A stretch of DNA of 64,000 bases from Streptomyces globosus (GTDB lineage: Bacteria; Actinomycetota; Actinomycetes; Streptomycetales; Streptomycetaceae): positions 6,751,501-6,815,500 of the forward strand of contig NZ_CP030862.1 in NCBI RefSeq assembly GCF_003325375.1, read 5' to 3'. The first letter of the stretch is position 1; each line of letters opens with the position of its first letter. This document shows positions 17,903 through 26,660 of this stretch, one piece after another. A program made the position numbers and the translations under genes. A model generated the notes under the pieces. That model searched no databases and had not been told where the DNA came from. It saw only the letters and a list, made by a program, of their open reading frames with translations.

Positions 17903-19180
17903 GTGATTGACCTCCGGCTGCTCCGTGAAGACCCCGACCGTGTCCGCGCCTCGCAGCGCGCCCGTGGAGAAGACGTCGAACTCGTCGACGCCGTGCTCTC
18001 CGCCGACGAGCGCCGCAGGTCGTCCGGCATGCGCTTCGACGAACTGCGCAACGAGCAGAAGTCGCTCGGCAGGCTCATCCCCAAGGCCTCCCCGGAGGAG
18101 CGGGCGGAGCTGCTGAAGCGCGCGGAGCAGCTCAAGGCGGACGTCAAGGCCGCAGAGGCCGAGCAGAACGAGGCGGACGAGACCGCCCGCGCCCTGCTGC
18201 TCAAGCTCGGCAACGTCGTCCACCCGGACGTGCCCGTCGGCGGCGAGGACGACTTCACCGTCCTGGAGACCCACGGCACCATCCGCGACTTCGCCGCCGA
18301 GGGCTTCGAGCCGAAGGACCACTTGGAGCTCGGCGAGCTGCTCGGCGCCATCGACGTCGAGCGCGGCGCCAAGGTGTCCGGCTCGCGCTTCTACTACCTG
18401 ACCGGCGTGGGTGCCCTGCTGGAGCTGGCCCTCGTCAACGCGGCCATCGCGCAGGCCACCGAGGCCGGCTTCATCCCCATGCTGACCCCCGCCCTGGTGC
18501 GTCCGCGTGCCATGGAGGGCACCGGCTTCCTCGGCCAGGCCGCAGAGAACGTCTACCACCTGGAGAAGGACGACTACTACCTGGTCGGCACCTCCGAGGT
18601 GCCCCTCGCCGCGTACCACATGGACGAGATCGTCGAGGCGGAGAAGCTGCCGCTGCGGTACGCCGGCTTCTCCCCGTGCTTCCGCCGCGAGGCCGGGACC
18701 TACGGCAAGGACACCCGCGGCATCTTCCGCGTCCACCAGTTCGACAAGGTCGAGATGTTCTCGTACGTCGCCCCGGAGGAGGCCGAGGCCGAGCACGCGC
18801 GGCTCCTCGCCTGGGAGAAGCAGTGGCTGACCAGCCTCGAGCTGCCCTTCCAGGTCATCGACGTCGCCACCGGCGACCTCGGCGCGTCGGCCTCGCGCAA
18901 GTTCGACTGCGAGGCCTGGATTCCCACCCAGGGCAAGTACCGCGAGCTGACGTCCGCCTCCAACTGCGACGGCTTCCAGGCCCGCCGGCTGTCGATCCGC
19001 GTCCGCGACGGCAAGAAGACCCAGCCGCTCGCCACCCTGAACGGCACGCTGTGCGCCGTGCCGCGCACCATCGTCGCCCTCCTGGAGAACCACCAGCAGG
19101 CCGACGGCTCCGTGCGCGTCCCCGCGGTGCTCCGCCCCTACCTGGGCGGTCGCGAGGTCCTGGAGCCGATCACCAAGTGA
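17903..19180 (+). CDS. serS: seryl-tRNA synthetase
   Basis: Class II aminoacyl-tRNA synthetase charging tRNA-Ser (and tRNA-Sec where present) with serine. 425 residues, full length. N-terminal coiled-coil arm (about 28-105, with two Glu/Lys-rich helices) that grips the tRNA long variable arm, then the catalytic core: the TSEVPLA segment, motif 2 SPCFRREAGTYGKDTRGIFRVHQF and a motif 3 region NGTLCAVPRTIVALLENHQ. GTG 17903 is consistent with the leaderless promoter. The stop overlaps the start of the HAD gene (GTGA at 19177-19180), so the two are translationally coupled. Confidence 0.97.
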   Translation: MIDLRLLREDPDRVRASQRARGEDVELVDAVLSADERRRSSGMRFDELRNEQKSLGRLIPKASPEERAELLKRAEQLKADVKAAEAEQNEADETARALLLKLGNVVHPDVPVGGEDDFTVLETHGTIRDFAAEGFEPKDHLELGELLGAIDVERGAKVSGSRFYYLTGVGALLELALVNAAIAQATEAGFIPMLTPALVRPRAMEGTGFLGQAAENVYHLEKDDYYLVGTSEVPLAAYHMDEIVEAEKLPLRYAGFSPCFRREAGTYGKDTRGIFRVHQFDKVEMFSYVAPEEAEAEHARLLAWEKQWLTSLELPFQVIDVATGDLGASASRKFDCEAWIPTQGKYRELTSASNCDGFQARRLSIRVRDGKKTQPLATLNGTLCAVPRTIVALLENHQQADGSVRVPAVLRPYLGGREVLEPITK

Positions 19181-19989
19181 GCCCGGCCCCGTTCCCCTAC
19201 CAGCTCGTCGCGACCGACCTCGACGGCACGCTGCTGCGTGGCGACGGCACCGTGTCGGAACGCACCCGGGAAGCCCTCGCCGCGGCCACCGCGGCGGGGG
19301 CCGTCCACATCGTCGTCACGGGCCGCGGCGTGGCCTGGACCCGCCACATCCTCGACGACCTCGGCTACCGGGGCATCGCCGTGTGCGGGCAGGGGGCCCA
19401 GGTCTACGACGCCGGAGCGCACCGGCTGCTGACGTCCGTGACGCTGGACCGGCAGCTGGCCGGCCTGGCCCTGGCGAAGCTGGAGGCCGAGGTGGGCCCG
19501 CTGGCGCTCGCCGCGAGCCGCGACGGGGTCGACGGCGACGTGCTGTTCGGGCCCGGCTACCGGGTGCAGGAGGGCCTGCCTGCCCTGTACCTGGAGGACA
19601 CGGCGGCGGTGTGGTCGGCCCCGCTGAACAAGCTGTACATCCAGCACCCCGAACTCGGCGACGACGCCCTGGTCGACGCGGCCCGCCGGACGGTGGGTTC
19701 GCTCGTGGACGTCGTAATGGCCGGGCCGGGAATAGTGGAGATACTGCCGCTCGGGCTGACAAAGGCGACCGGGCTCTCACTGGCCGCGCGCCGACTGGGG
19801 GTCAAGGCCGCCGGCACCATCGCCTTCGGCGACATGCCCAACGACGTCCCCATGTTCGGCTGGGCGGCGCACGGCGTGGCAATGGCCAACGCCCATCCGG
19901 AGCTGAAGGCGGTGGCCGACGAGGTGACGACCTCCCACGAGGAGGACGGCATCGCGGTGGTGCTGGAGCGCCTGCTCGGCGCCGCGTAG
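19177..19989 (+). CDS. HAD-family phosphatase, Cof/IIB type
   Basis: 270 residues. Motif I is ATDLDGTLLRGDG with the nucleophile and acid/base Asp; motif II is the Thr in IVVTGRG; motif III Lys is in LGLTKATGLSLAARRLGV; motif IV is AFGDMPNDVPMF. The inserted type IIB cap (about 80-185) is expected to decide the substrate, probably a sugar phosphate or flavin/pyridoxal phosphate. GTG 19177 overlaps the serS stop. Its coupling to serS is conserved-looking but the substrate is unknown. A similar gene lies at 40247. Confidence 0.9.
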   Translation: MSPAPFPYQLVATDLDGTLLRGDGTVSERTREALAAATAAGAVHIVVTGRGVAWTRHILDDLGYRGIAVCGQGAQVYDAGAHRLLTSVTLDRQLAGLALAKLEAEVGPLALAASRDGVDGDVLFGPGYRVQEGLPALYLEDTAAVWSAPLNKLYIQHPELGDDALVDAARRTVGSLVDVVMAGPGIVEILPLGLTKATGLSLAARRLGVKAAGTIAFGDMPNDVPMFGWAAHGVAMANAHPELKAVADEVTTSHEEDGIAVVLERLLGAA

Positions 19990-20046
19990 GACCCGTCCCG
20001 CCGACCGCGCCCCAGGCACGGCGCGCGCAGGCCCGGACACGGAAGC

Positions 20047-20106
20047 GGTCCGGGGCGGCCCGCACCTGACGGTGCGCTCGAAGTGGCCGCCCCGGACCTT
20101 TTGTTG
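20047..20106. terminator. strong terminator after serS-HAD operon
   Basis: Arms 20047-20060 and 20085-20098 form a 14-bp perfect GC-rich stem followed by TTTTGTTG. The loop contains an inner hairpin CGCACC-TGAC-GGTGCG (20061-20076). It probably also stops leftward transcription from the ABC operon. Confidence 0.85.
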
Positions 20107-20201
20107 CTCCCCGCACGGCTCACTCTGCCCGGGGCCGGAGTCCCGTACCAGTGATTTTCCGCCGCTGCGGCCGGCCCCGGGCCCCGCCGGATCCGCATCG
20201 C

Positions 20202-20215
20202 GTTTCACGTGAAAC
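20202..20215. other. parS 3
   Basis: Perfect GTTTCACGTGAAAC in the convergent intergenic region 19990-20268. Confidence 0.95.
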
Positions 20216-20223
20216 ATGCGGTG

Positions 20224-20237
20224 GTTTCACGTGAAAC
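20224..20237. other. parS 4
   Basis: Perfect GTTTCACGTGAAAC, 8 bases after parS 3 (22 bases start to start). Both copies are followed by ATGCGG, so the pair is a short direct duplication. Confidence 0.95.
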
Positions 20238-20268
20238 ATGCGGTGCCTGGGGGCCCGTCCGCCGGTGG

Positions 20269-20988
20269 CTACTCCTCGCCGGCCAGCGTGAGCCGGCGCA
20301 GCTTCTGCCCCGCGTAGACGGTGGCGCCGACCGTGACGGCCACGAGGAGCGCGACCGCAGTGGGCAGGCCGACGGTCGCGTCGACGTAGCCCTCTCCGGC
20401 CACCTTCTCGGCCAGGGCCAGCGCCCACTGCTGGATGCTGAGGGTCTTGGCGCCCGAGACCAGGCTGCCGAACAGCGACTCCCAGATCAGGGCGTACACG
20501 AGGCCGAAGACGACCGCGTGCCGGCTGACCGTGCCCAGCAGCAGGAACAGCGCGCTGTAGGCGACGGAGGCGACCAGTGCGGCGATCGTGTAGGCGACCG
20601 CGATCTGCTGGCCGTTGTTGTTGAGGATGAAGCCGGCGATCAGCGTGGGGATCGCCGAGAAGGCCATCGTGACGGCGATCGCGACGATCAGCTTGGTCAT
20701 GATGATCGTCGGCCGCTTCACGGGCTTCGAGAGCAGGTAGACGATCGAGCCGTCGTCGATCTCCGGTCCGATCGCTCCGGTGCCGGCGATCACGCCGATC
20801 AGGGGGACCATGGTGGCCAGCGCGAAGCCGCCCAGCAGGTCCGCCGCGATCCTGTCGTCGAGCCCGGTGAAGGCGCGGACGGCACCGGCGATGACGATGA
20901 GCATGGCCGGGAGCGCGAAGAGGACCAGAGCGCGGCGGCGGCCGAGGAGGGCCCGGTAGGTGAGCCGGGCCACGGTGGGGTTGTACAT
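20269..20988 (-). CDS. ABC-2 type exporter permease
   Basis: 239 residues with six predicted membrane spans (about 20-40, 60-80, 105-130, 140-165, 170-190 and 210-230) and the typical ABC-2 loop EIDDGSIVYLLSKPVKR. Last gene of the leftward four-gene operon starting at 23759; it pairs with the ATPase at 21003-21914, 14 bases upstream. Substrate unknown. The start ATG at 20988 encodes MYNPTVARLTYRALLGRRRA, a usual N-terminus for these permeases. Confidence 0.9.
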   Translation of the reverse strand: MYNPTVARLTYRALLGRRRALVLFALPAMLIVIAGAVRAFTGLDDRIAADLLGGFALATMVPLIGVIAGTGAIGPEIDDGSIVYLLSKPVKRPTIIMTKLIVAIAVTMAFSAIPTLIAGFILNNNGQQIAVAYTIAALVASVAYSALFLLLGTVSRHAVVFGLVYALIWESLFGSLVSGAKTLSIQQWALALAEKVAGEGYVDATVGLPTAVALLVAVTVGATVYAGQKLRRLTLAGEE

Positions 20989-21002
20989 GGGTGCCAGCTC
21001 CT

Positions 21003-21914
21003 TCAGGCCGCGACGAGGTAGGAGAAGACCGATTCGAGGGACTCGTCGGAGGGCGAGACCGTCAGGAGCCGGATGCCGTGGGCGCGGGCGACCTGCGGCA
21101 GGAGCTCGGTGAAGCGGCCGAAGTCGGAGGCCTGGATGCGCAGGGCTCCTTCCTGGACGTCCACCTCGATACCGGAGGTGGAGGGATCCCCGATCAGGGC
21201 GGCGGCGAGGGCCCGGTCGTCGGAGGAGCGGACCAGGTAGCGGTGCGGGCGGTCCGTCATCAGGCGCCGGATCTTGCGGAAGTCCCCGGAGGCGGCGTGG
21301 CGTCCGGCGACGACCACCTCGATGTGGGAGGCGAGCTGCTCGACCTCCTCCAGGATGTGGGAGGAGAACAGGACGGTCCGGCCGTCGTCGCCCATGCGCC
21401 GCAACAGGTCCATCAGCTGCATGCGCTGGCGGGGGTCCATTCCGTTGAACGGCTCGTCGAGCAGCAGCACGGACGGCTCGTGGACGAGCGCCGAGGCCAT
21501 CTTCACGCGCTGCCGCATGCCCTTGGAGTAAGTCGCGATCTTGCGGTCCTGGGCGTACTCCATCTCGACGGTGGCCAGCGCCCGCCGGGCAGCGGCGTCG
21601 TCGAGGCCGTGCAGCTCGGCGTTGGCGACGACGAACTCCCGGCCGGTCAGGAAGTCGTACATGGCCTCGCGCTCGGGCACGACGCCGATCTGGCGGTACA
21701 CCTGCTCGTTGCCCCAGATCGGGCTGCCGTCGATGGTGACGGTGCCCGTGGAGGGGGCGAGGAAGCCGCCCATCATGTTGATGAGGGTCGACTTGCCGGC
21801 GCCGTTCGGGCCGAGCAGGCCGGTGACGCCCGGGCCGATGCGCATCGTCACGTCATTGACGGCGACGACGTTCCCGAACCAGCGGGAGGTGTGGTCGATG
21901 TCGATGGTGGTCAC
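21003..21914 (-). CDS. ABC transporter ATP-binding protein
   Basis: 303 residues. Walker A GLLGPNGAGKST, Q-loop region IGVVPEREAMYDFLTGRE, signature YSKGMRQRVKMA, Walker B SVLLLDEPFNGMDP and the switch His in LFSSHILEEVEQ are all intact. The C-terminal 80 residues are the extra domain of DrrA/CcmA-like exporters. GTG 21914 overlaps the stop of the permease gene 21911-22798 by 4 bases (GTGA). It energises ABC-2 export with one or both permeases of this operon. Confidence 0.94.
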   Translation of the reverse strand: MTTIDIDHTSRWFGNVVAVNDVTMRIGPGVTGLLGPNGAGKSTLINMMGGFLAPSTGTVTIDGSPIWGNEQVYRQIGVVPEREAMYDFLTGREFVVANAELHGLDDAAARRALATVEMEYAQDRKIATYSKGMRQRVKMASALVHEPSVLLLDEPFNGMDPRQRMQLMDLLRRMGDDGRTVLFSSHILEEVEQLASHIEVVVAGRHAASGDFRKIRRLMTDRPHRYLVRSSDDRALAAALIGDPSTSGIEVDVQEGALRIQASDFGRFTELLPQVARAHGIRLLTVSPSDESLESVFSYLVAA

Positions 21915-22798
21915 AGCCCGGCCTTCCGGTAGCGGGCCATCAGGGCGGCGTACGAGCCGGCGATGAGGGCCAGGATGACGAGCAGGTAGACGAAGCCGGC
22001 GCCCGTGGAGGGGCCTTCGCCGCCCGGGAAGGCGGAGGTCGCCCCGAGGAAGGCGGTCTGCATGCCGTCGATCAGGGTGATGGGCGAGAAGAGGCCCATC
22101 CACTCGATCGGGCCGGTGCTGCCCGCGCTGTAGGCGACGCCCTGGACCGCGGTCACTGCGCCGTACGGGATCAGCAGCATGGCGATGATGGCGGCGACGC
22201 CGAAGCCGCGGCGCGGCGTGAGCGCGGCCATGACCAGGCCGAGGCCGGCGAAGAGCACCGAGAGCAGCAGCACGGAGACCAGTCCCTGGGCGAACCCCTT
22301 GGTCTGGTCCGCGAAGTCGAATTTGGCCAGCAGCGCGCCGATCCACATGATCAGCAGCGGCGTGGCGGTGAGGATGAACAGGGCGGAGGCCATCGCCGCG
22401 TATTTCGCGACGACGTAGTCGACCCGCTCGATGGGGCGCGAGAAGTACAGCGGCACCGTCTTGAAGCGGAGGTCGCGGGAGACGGACTGCGGTGCCTGCG
22501 AGGCGAGGAACAGGCCGATGATCATCTGGGTGGTCAGCGCGTACGTCGTGTACTTGATCGGCAGTTCGGTGGAGCCGGGCACGGCGATGGCGACGGCGAC
22601 GATGATCAGCGCGGGGATGCACATCACCGCGAAGAGGATCATCGGGAGCACCTTGGACTTGGCCGAGCGGCCCAGTCCGTAGGCCCCGCGCAGCGACTGC
22701 GAGTACAGCGACTTGCGGGCATAGGAGCGGCCGAGCCGGGCGCCTTCGTAGGACCGGTAGCCGATGTTGTGGATCTGGGTGGAGGTGTCAGGCGCCAT
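21911..22798 (-). CDS. ABC-2 type exporter permease
   Basis: 295 residues, six or so membrane spans. The N-terminal cytoplasmic part contains IHNIGYRSYEGARLGR, a signature of a Streptomyces exporter family, followed by KSKVLPMILFAVMCIPALIIV. The loop DLRFKTVPLYFSRPIERVDY is the ABC-2 coupling region. It overlaps the upstream ATPase gene by 11 bases and the downstream one by 4, so the operon is tightly coupled. Confidence 0.92.
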   Translation of the reverse strand: MAPDTSTQIHNIGYRSYEGARLGRSYARKSLYSQSLRGAYGLGRSAKSKVLPMILFAVMCIPALIIVAVAIAVPGSTELPIKYTTYALTTQMIIGLFLASQAPQSVSRDLRFKTVPLYFSRPIERVDYVVAKYAAMASALFILTATPLLIMWIGALLAKFDFADQTKGFAQGLVSVLLLSVLFAGLGLVMAALTPRRGFGVAAIIAMLLIPYGAVTAVQGVAYSAGSTGPIEWMGLFSPITLIDGMQTAFLGATSAFPGGEGPSTGAGFVYLLVILALIAGSYAALMARYRKAGL

Positions 22799-23759
22799 CG
22801 GTACCGGCTCCCTTCCGCTGGTCGTTGTCGCGGAAGACCTCCGCGATGTGGTGCCGCCGCTGTTCCATGCGGACCAGGCCGAGGCCGAGGCCCGCGACGG
22901 TGTCGCGGATGGTGTCGTAGGTGCTCTCCCCGGTGGCCTCGACGAGGAGGATGTGGCCGGCGCCGGGCAGGCCCTGCTCCTCGCCGGCGTGCAGGGCCAG
23001 GCCCGCCTCGGTGAGCGCCTTGCGCAGGGCGGCCGTGCCGTCCGGGTGCGCGTCGGAGTCGGTCACCTCGACCGCGAGGGTTGCCGTGATCTGCGTGAAG
23101 TCGCTGGTGGAGCTGGAGCGCAGGAGCTTGCCGCCGTCGACGACGACGACGTGGTCGCAGGTCCGCTCCAGCTCGCCGAGCAGGTGCGAGGTGACCAGGA
23201 CCGAGATGCCGAAGTCGGTGTGGACGCGGCGGATCAGGCCGAGCATCTCGTCCCGGCCGACGGGGTCGAGGCCGTTGGTCGGCTCGTCCAGGAGGACCAG
23301 CTGCGGGTCGTGGACCAGCGCCTGGGCCAGCTTGACGCGCTGCTTCATGCCGGTGGAGTAGCCGCCGATGGGGCGGTAGCGCTCCTCGTACAGCCCGACG
23401 TGCCGAAGGGTGTCGGCCGTCCTCTCGCGGGCGGCGGCCGGCGGGAGGCCGGACATGCGCGCCATGTGGACGACGAACTCGGTGGCGGAGACGTCGGGGG
23501 GCAGGCAGTCGTGCTCGGGCATGTAGCCGACGCGCTCGCGGATGGCGCTGCCGTGCGTGGCGACGTCGAGTCCGAGTACGGCGGCGCGGCCCTCGGTGGC
23601 GGGGGACAGTCCCAGCAGGATCTTGATCAGCGTGGACTTGCCGGCTCCGTTGGCACCCACCAGGCCGGTCACGCCCGGCCCGATGTCCACGGAGAGCCGG
23701 TCGATGGCGGTCACTCGGGGGTACCGCTTGCTCAGGCTTTCGGTCGCGATGACAGTCAC
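22788..23759 (-). CDS. ABC transporter ATP-binding protein
   Basis: 323 residues. Walker A GLVGANGAGKST, Q-loop VGYMPEHDCLPPD, signature YSTGMKQRVKLA, Walker B QLVLLDEPTNGLDP and switch His in LVTSHLLGELER are complete. First gene of the four-gene leftward operon ATPase-permease-ATPase-permease. GTG 23759 begins the ORF (MTVIATESLSKRYP). Two complete exporter pairs in one operon suggest one heteromeric transporter or two related ones. Confidence 0.94.
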   Translation of the reverse strand: MTVIATESLSKRYPRVTAIDRLSVDIGPGVTGLVGANGAGKSTLIKILLGLSPATEGRAAVLGLDVATHGSAIRERVGYMPEHDCLPPDVSATEFVVHMARMSGLPPAAARERTADTLRHVGLYEERYRPIGGYSTGMKQRVKLAQALVHDPQLVLLDEPTNGLDPVGRDEMLGLIRRVHTDFGISVLVTSHLLGELERTCDHVVVVDGGKLLRSSSTSDFTQITATLAVEVTDSDAHPDGTAALRKALTEAGLALHAGEEQGLPGAGHILLVEATGESTYDTIRDTVAGLGLGLVRMEQRRHHIAEVFRDNDQRKGAGTDGA

Positions 23760-23976
23760 GGCTCCGACGTTAGCGGCGGCGTCCGTGCCGGTCGTCAGAC
23801 CTGGAGGGCGGTCCGGTGTCAGCCTTCAGGACTACGGACCCTGACGCGAGGCTGATGTGAACCGGACAAGTTTGTCCACAGGCGGCACGCCCGCCCCTTG
23901 ACGCGGCCTCCGGGCATTGTCACATTCATCAGTGGCAGGTTACGGGCGGTACGGCTTCTGGAGACGGGCGGCTGGC
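23760..23976. other. divergent promoter region with a DnaA-box-like site
   Basis: The 217 bases serve the ABC operon (left) and the M24 operon (right). TTGTCCACA at 23872-23880 is a perfect DnaA-box match, part of the palindrome GGACAAGTTTGTCC (23864-23877). A single site may be chance or a regulator site. Confidence 0.4.
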
Positions 23977-24852
23977 ATGGCTGGGGACACCGGGAAGGGC
24001 ACCACCGCGGCACCGCGCGCCGGGCGGCTCGGCTCCGACCTGCGCGGCTTCCGGGAGGTGCAGCGGCTCGCGTACGCCTGCGCCGAGGCGGTCGCGGCGC
24101 AGCTGCGGCCGGGCGTGACCGAGCGCGAGGCGGCGCGCATGCAGCGGGAGTGGCTGCGCGGGCACGGCGTGCGGGACTGGTTCCACCTGCCGTTCGCCTG
24201 GTTCGGGGACCGGACGGCCTTCGCGGGCTTCCGCGTGCCGCTCCAGTTCTTCCCGACGAACCGGGCGCTCGAGCCGGGCATGCCCTTCATCCTCGACATG
24301 GCCCCGGTGTACCGGGGGTATGCGGCGGACATCGGGTACTCCGGCAGCCTCGGCCTCAACCCGGTGCAGGACCGGCTCCTGTCGGACCTGCGCGCACACC
24401 GCGAGCTGATCCTGCGACAGGTCCGCGAGCGCCGGTCGCTGCGTGAGATCTACGAGAACGTGGACCGGCTGATGGTGCGGCAGGGCTACGCGAACCGGCA
24501 CCGCGCCTATCCCTTCGGCGTCATAGCCCACAAGGTCGACCGGGTGCGGGAGCGGCGCTGGTCGCCGACCGTCTTCGGGTTCGGCGCGCAGTCCCTCAAG
24601 GGGCTCGTCGGGGACGCCCTGCACGGACACCGGGAGGGCTGGTCACCGCTCTGGAGCCCGTACCGGTTCTCCGACCACGCGCCGCAGCCCGGCATGTGGG
24701 CGGTGGAGCCCCATCTGGGATTCCGGGGGACGGGCGCCAAGTTCGAGGAGATCCTCGTCGTCACGGACTCCCGAGACCCCGAGGAGAGCGCGTTCTGGCT
24801 GGACGACGACCTGCCGCACGTGCGGCGCTGGGCCGAGGAGGGGGCAGCATGA
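23977..24852 (+). CDS. M24-family metallopeptidase-like protein
   Basis: 291 residues with a creatinase/methionine aminopeptidase fold and no N-terminal extension, so smaller than PepP. The five metal ligands can be matched: Asp in FILDMAPVY, Asp in AADIGYSG, His in VIAHKVD, Glu in WAVEPHLG and Glu in KFEEILVV. Substrate is probably a Xaa-Pro peptide or similar amide. ATG 23977 was preferred because GGAGA lies 13 bases upstream; a start at 23917 would add 20 unlikely residues. The stop overlaps the next ATG (ATGA). Confidence 0.85.
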   Translation: MAGDTGKGTTAAPRAGRLGSDLRGFREVQRLAYACAEAVAAQLRPGVTEREAARMQREWLRGHGVRDWFHLPFAWFGDRTAFAGFRVPLQFFPTNRALEPGMPFILDMAPVYRGYAADIGYSGSLGLNPVQDRLLSDLRAHRELILRQVRERRSLREIYENVDRLMVRQGYANRHRAYPFGVIAHKVDRVRERRWSPTVFGFGAQSLKGLVGDALHGHREGWSPLWSPYRFSDHAPQPGMWAVEPHLGFRGTGAKFEEILVVTDSRDPEESAFWLDDDLPHVRRWAEEGAA

Positions 24853-26660
24853 ACGAGGCGGACGGGACGACCGGCGGCCGGCCGGCGGGACAGGGCCCGG
24901 CCGGGGCGCGCGAGCGGCGCGTCAGCACGGGCGGCGTCGAGCTGTGCGTGGTGGAGCTGGGCGAGCGGGACCGGCCGACAGTGGTGCTGGTCCACGGCTA
25001 CCCGGACAGCAAGGAGGTCTGGTCGGGGGTGGCCGAGCGGCTGGCGGACCGGTTCCACGTCGTGCTGTACGACGTCCGCGGGCACGGCCGCTCGACGGCG
25101 CCGGTGCCGCTGCGCGGCGGGTTCACCCTGGAGAAGCTCACCGACGACTTCCTGGCCGTGGCGGACGCGGTGAGTCCGGACCGGCCCGTCCACCTCGTCG
25201 GCCACGACTGGGGGTCGGTGCAGGGCTGGGAGTTCGTGACCACCGCCCGGACCGAGGGCCGGATCGCCTCCTTCACCTCCATGTCCGGCCCCTCCCTCGA
25301 CCACTTCGGGCACTGGATCAGGGAGCGGCTGAGCCGGCCCACCCCGCGGCGGGCCGCCCAGCTCCTCGGCCAGGGCGCCAAGTCCTGGTACGTGTACCTC
25401 CTGCACACGCCGCTGCTGCCGGAGCTCGCCTGGCGGGGCCCTCTCGGCAAGCGCTGGCCCGAGATCCTCCGGCGCGTCGAGCAGGTCCCGGCCGGCTCGT
25501 ACCCGACCTCTTCGCTGCCGTCCGACGCCGCGCACGGCGCCTGGCTGTACCGCGACAACGTGCGGGCGCGGATGCGGCGCCCCCGGCCCGACGCGTACGC
25601 GCACGCCCCGGTCCAGCTGATCACCCCGACGGGGGACGCCTTCCTGTCCGAGCGGCTCTACGACGGGCTGGAGCGCTGGGCCCCGGACCTGGTGCGGCGC
25701 ACCCTGCCCGCCAAGCACTGGATGCCCCGCACCCGGCCCGACCAGCTGGCCGCGTGGATCGCCGAGTTCGCCGCCGCCCGGGAGGAGCCCGCCGCCCGCG
25801 CCCCGGGCCCGGGGCTCAGGGCGCCCGGCAGGTACGCCGACCGGTTCGCCGGCCGCCTCGTCCTCGTCACCGGCGCCGCCAGCGGCATCGGCCGGGCCAC
25901 GGCATACGCGTTCGCCGAGGCCGGTGCCCGGGTGGTCTGCGTCGACCGGGACGCCGAGGGCGCGGCGCGCACCGCCGAGATGGCGAGGCTCGTCGGCGCC
26001 GCCGGGGCGTGGGGCGAATGCGCCGACGTCGCCGACGAGGCGGCGATGGAGAAGCTCGCCGCGAAGACCGCCGCCGAGTACGGAGTCGTCGACGTGCTCG
26101 TCAACAACGCCGGGATCGGGCTGTCGGGACCGTTCCTCGACACCACCGCCGAGGACTGGCGGAAGGTCCTCGACGTCAACCTGTGGGGCGTCATCCACGG
26201 CTGCCGGATCTTCGGCCGGCAGATGGCCGAGCGCGGCCAGGGCGGGCACATCGTCAACACCGCCTCGGCTGCCGCCTACCTGCCGTCCAAGTCGCTGCCC
26301 GCGTACAGCACATCCAAGGCCGCGGTGCTGATGCTCTCGCAGTGCCTGCGCGCCGAACTCGCGCCCCAGTCCATCGGCGTCTCGGCGGTCTGCCCCGGCA
26401 TCGTCAACACCAACATCACCTCCACCTCCCGTTTCACCGGGGTGGACGGCGCCGAGGAGAAGCGGCGACAGGAGCGCGCGGCGCGGCTGTACCGGCTGCG
26501 CAACTTCCCGCCGGAGAAGGTCGCCGACGCCATCCTGCGGGCCGTCGTGCACAACGAGGCGGTGACGCCCGTGACACCGGAGTCCAAGGGGGCGCTGTGG
26601 CTGTCGCGGTTCGCGCCCGGTGTGCTGCGGCGGCTCGCCCGGCTGGAGCCGCGCCTGTGA
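24849..26660 (+). CDS. fusion of alpha/beta hydrolase and short-chain dehydrogenase (SDR)
   Basis: 603 residues. Residues 20-305 are an alpha/beta hydrolase of the epoxide hydrolase/haloalkane dehalogenase kind: oxyanion motif VHGYPDS and nucleophile motif GHDWGS with Asp rather than Ser, then a cap region and the late His in AKHWMPRTRP. Residues 330-600 are a classical SDR: TGAASGIG cofactor motif, NNAGIG and the catalytic YSTSK with an upstream Ser. The same fusion is known in actinobacteria and mycobacteria. A substrate hydrolysed to an alcohol or diol and then oxidised is a reasonable guess. It overlaps both neighbours by 4 bases. Confidence 0.9.
   Translation: MNEADGTTGGRPAGQGPAGARERRVSTGGVELCVVELGERDRPTVVLVHGYPDSKEVWSGVAERLADRFHVVLYDVRGHGRSTAPVPLRGGFTLEKLTDDFLAVADAVSPDRPVHLVGHDWGSVQGWEFVTTARTEGRIASFTSMSGPSLDHFGHWIRERLSRPTPRRAAQLLGQGAKSWYVYLLHTPLLPELAWRGPLGKRWPEILRRVEQVPAGSYPTSSLPSDAAHGAWLYRDNVRARMRRPRPDAYAHAPVQLITPTGDAFLSERLYDGLERWAPDLVRRTLPAKHWMPRTRPDQLAAWIAEFAAAREEPAARAPGPGLRAPGRYADRFAGRLVLVTGAASGIGRATAYAFAEAGARVVCVDRDAEGAARTAEMARLVGAAGAWGECADVADEAAMEKLAAKTAAEYGVVDVLVNNAGIGLSGPFLDTTAEDWRKVLDVNLWGVIHGCRIFGRQMAERGQGGHIVNTASAAAYLPSKSLPAYSTSKAAVLMLSQCLRAELAPQSIGVSAVCPGIVNTNITSTSRFTGVDGAEEKRRQERAARLYRLRNFPPEKVADAILRAVVHNEAVTPVTPESKGALWLSRFAPGVLRRLARLEPRL

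Noticed and set aside
23864..23880. DnaA titration site
   Set aside because: Only one perfect box, also explained as a palindromic promoter site between divergent operons; not enough for a cluster.
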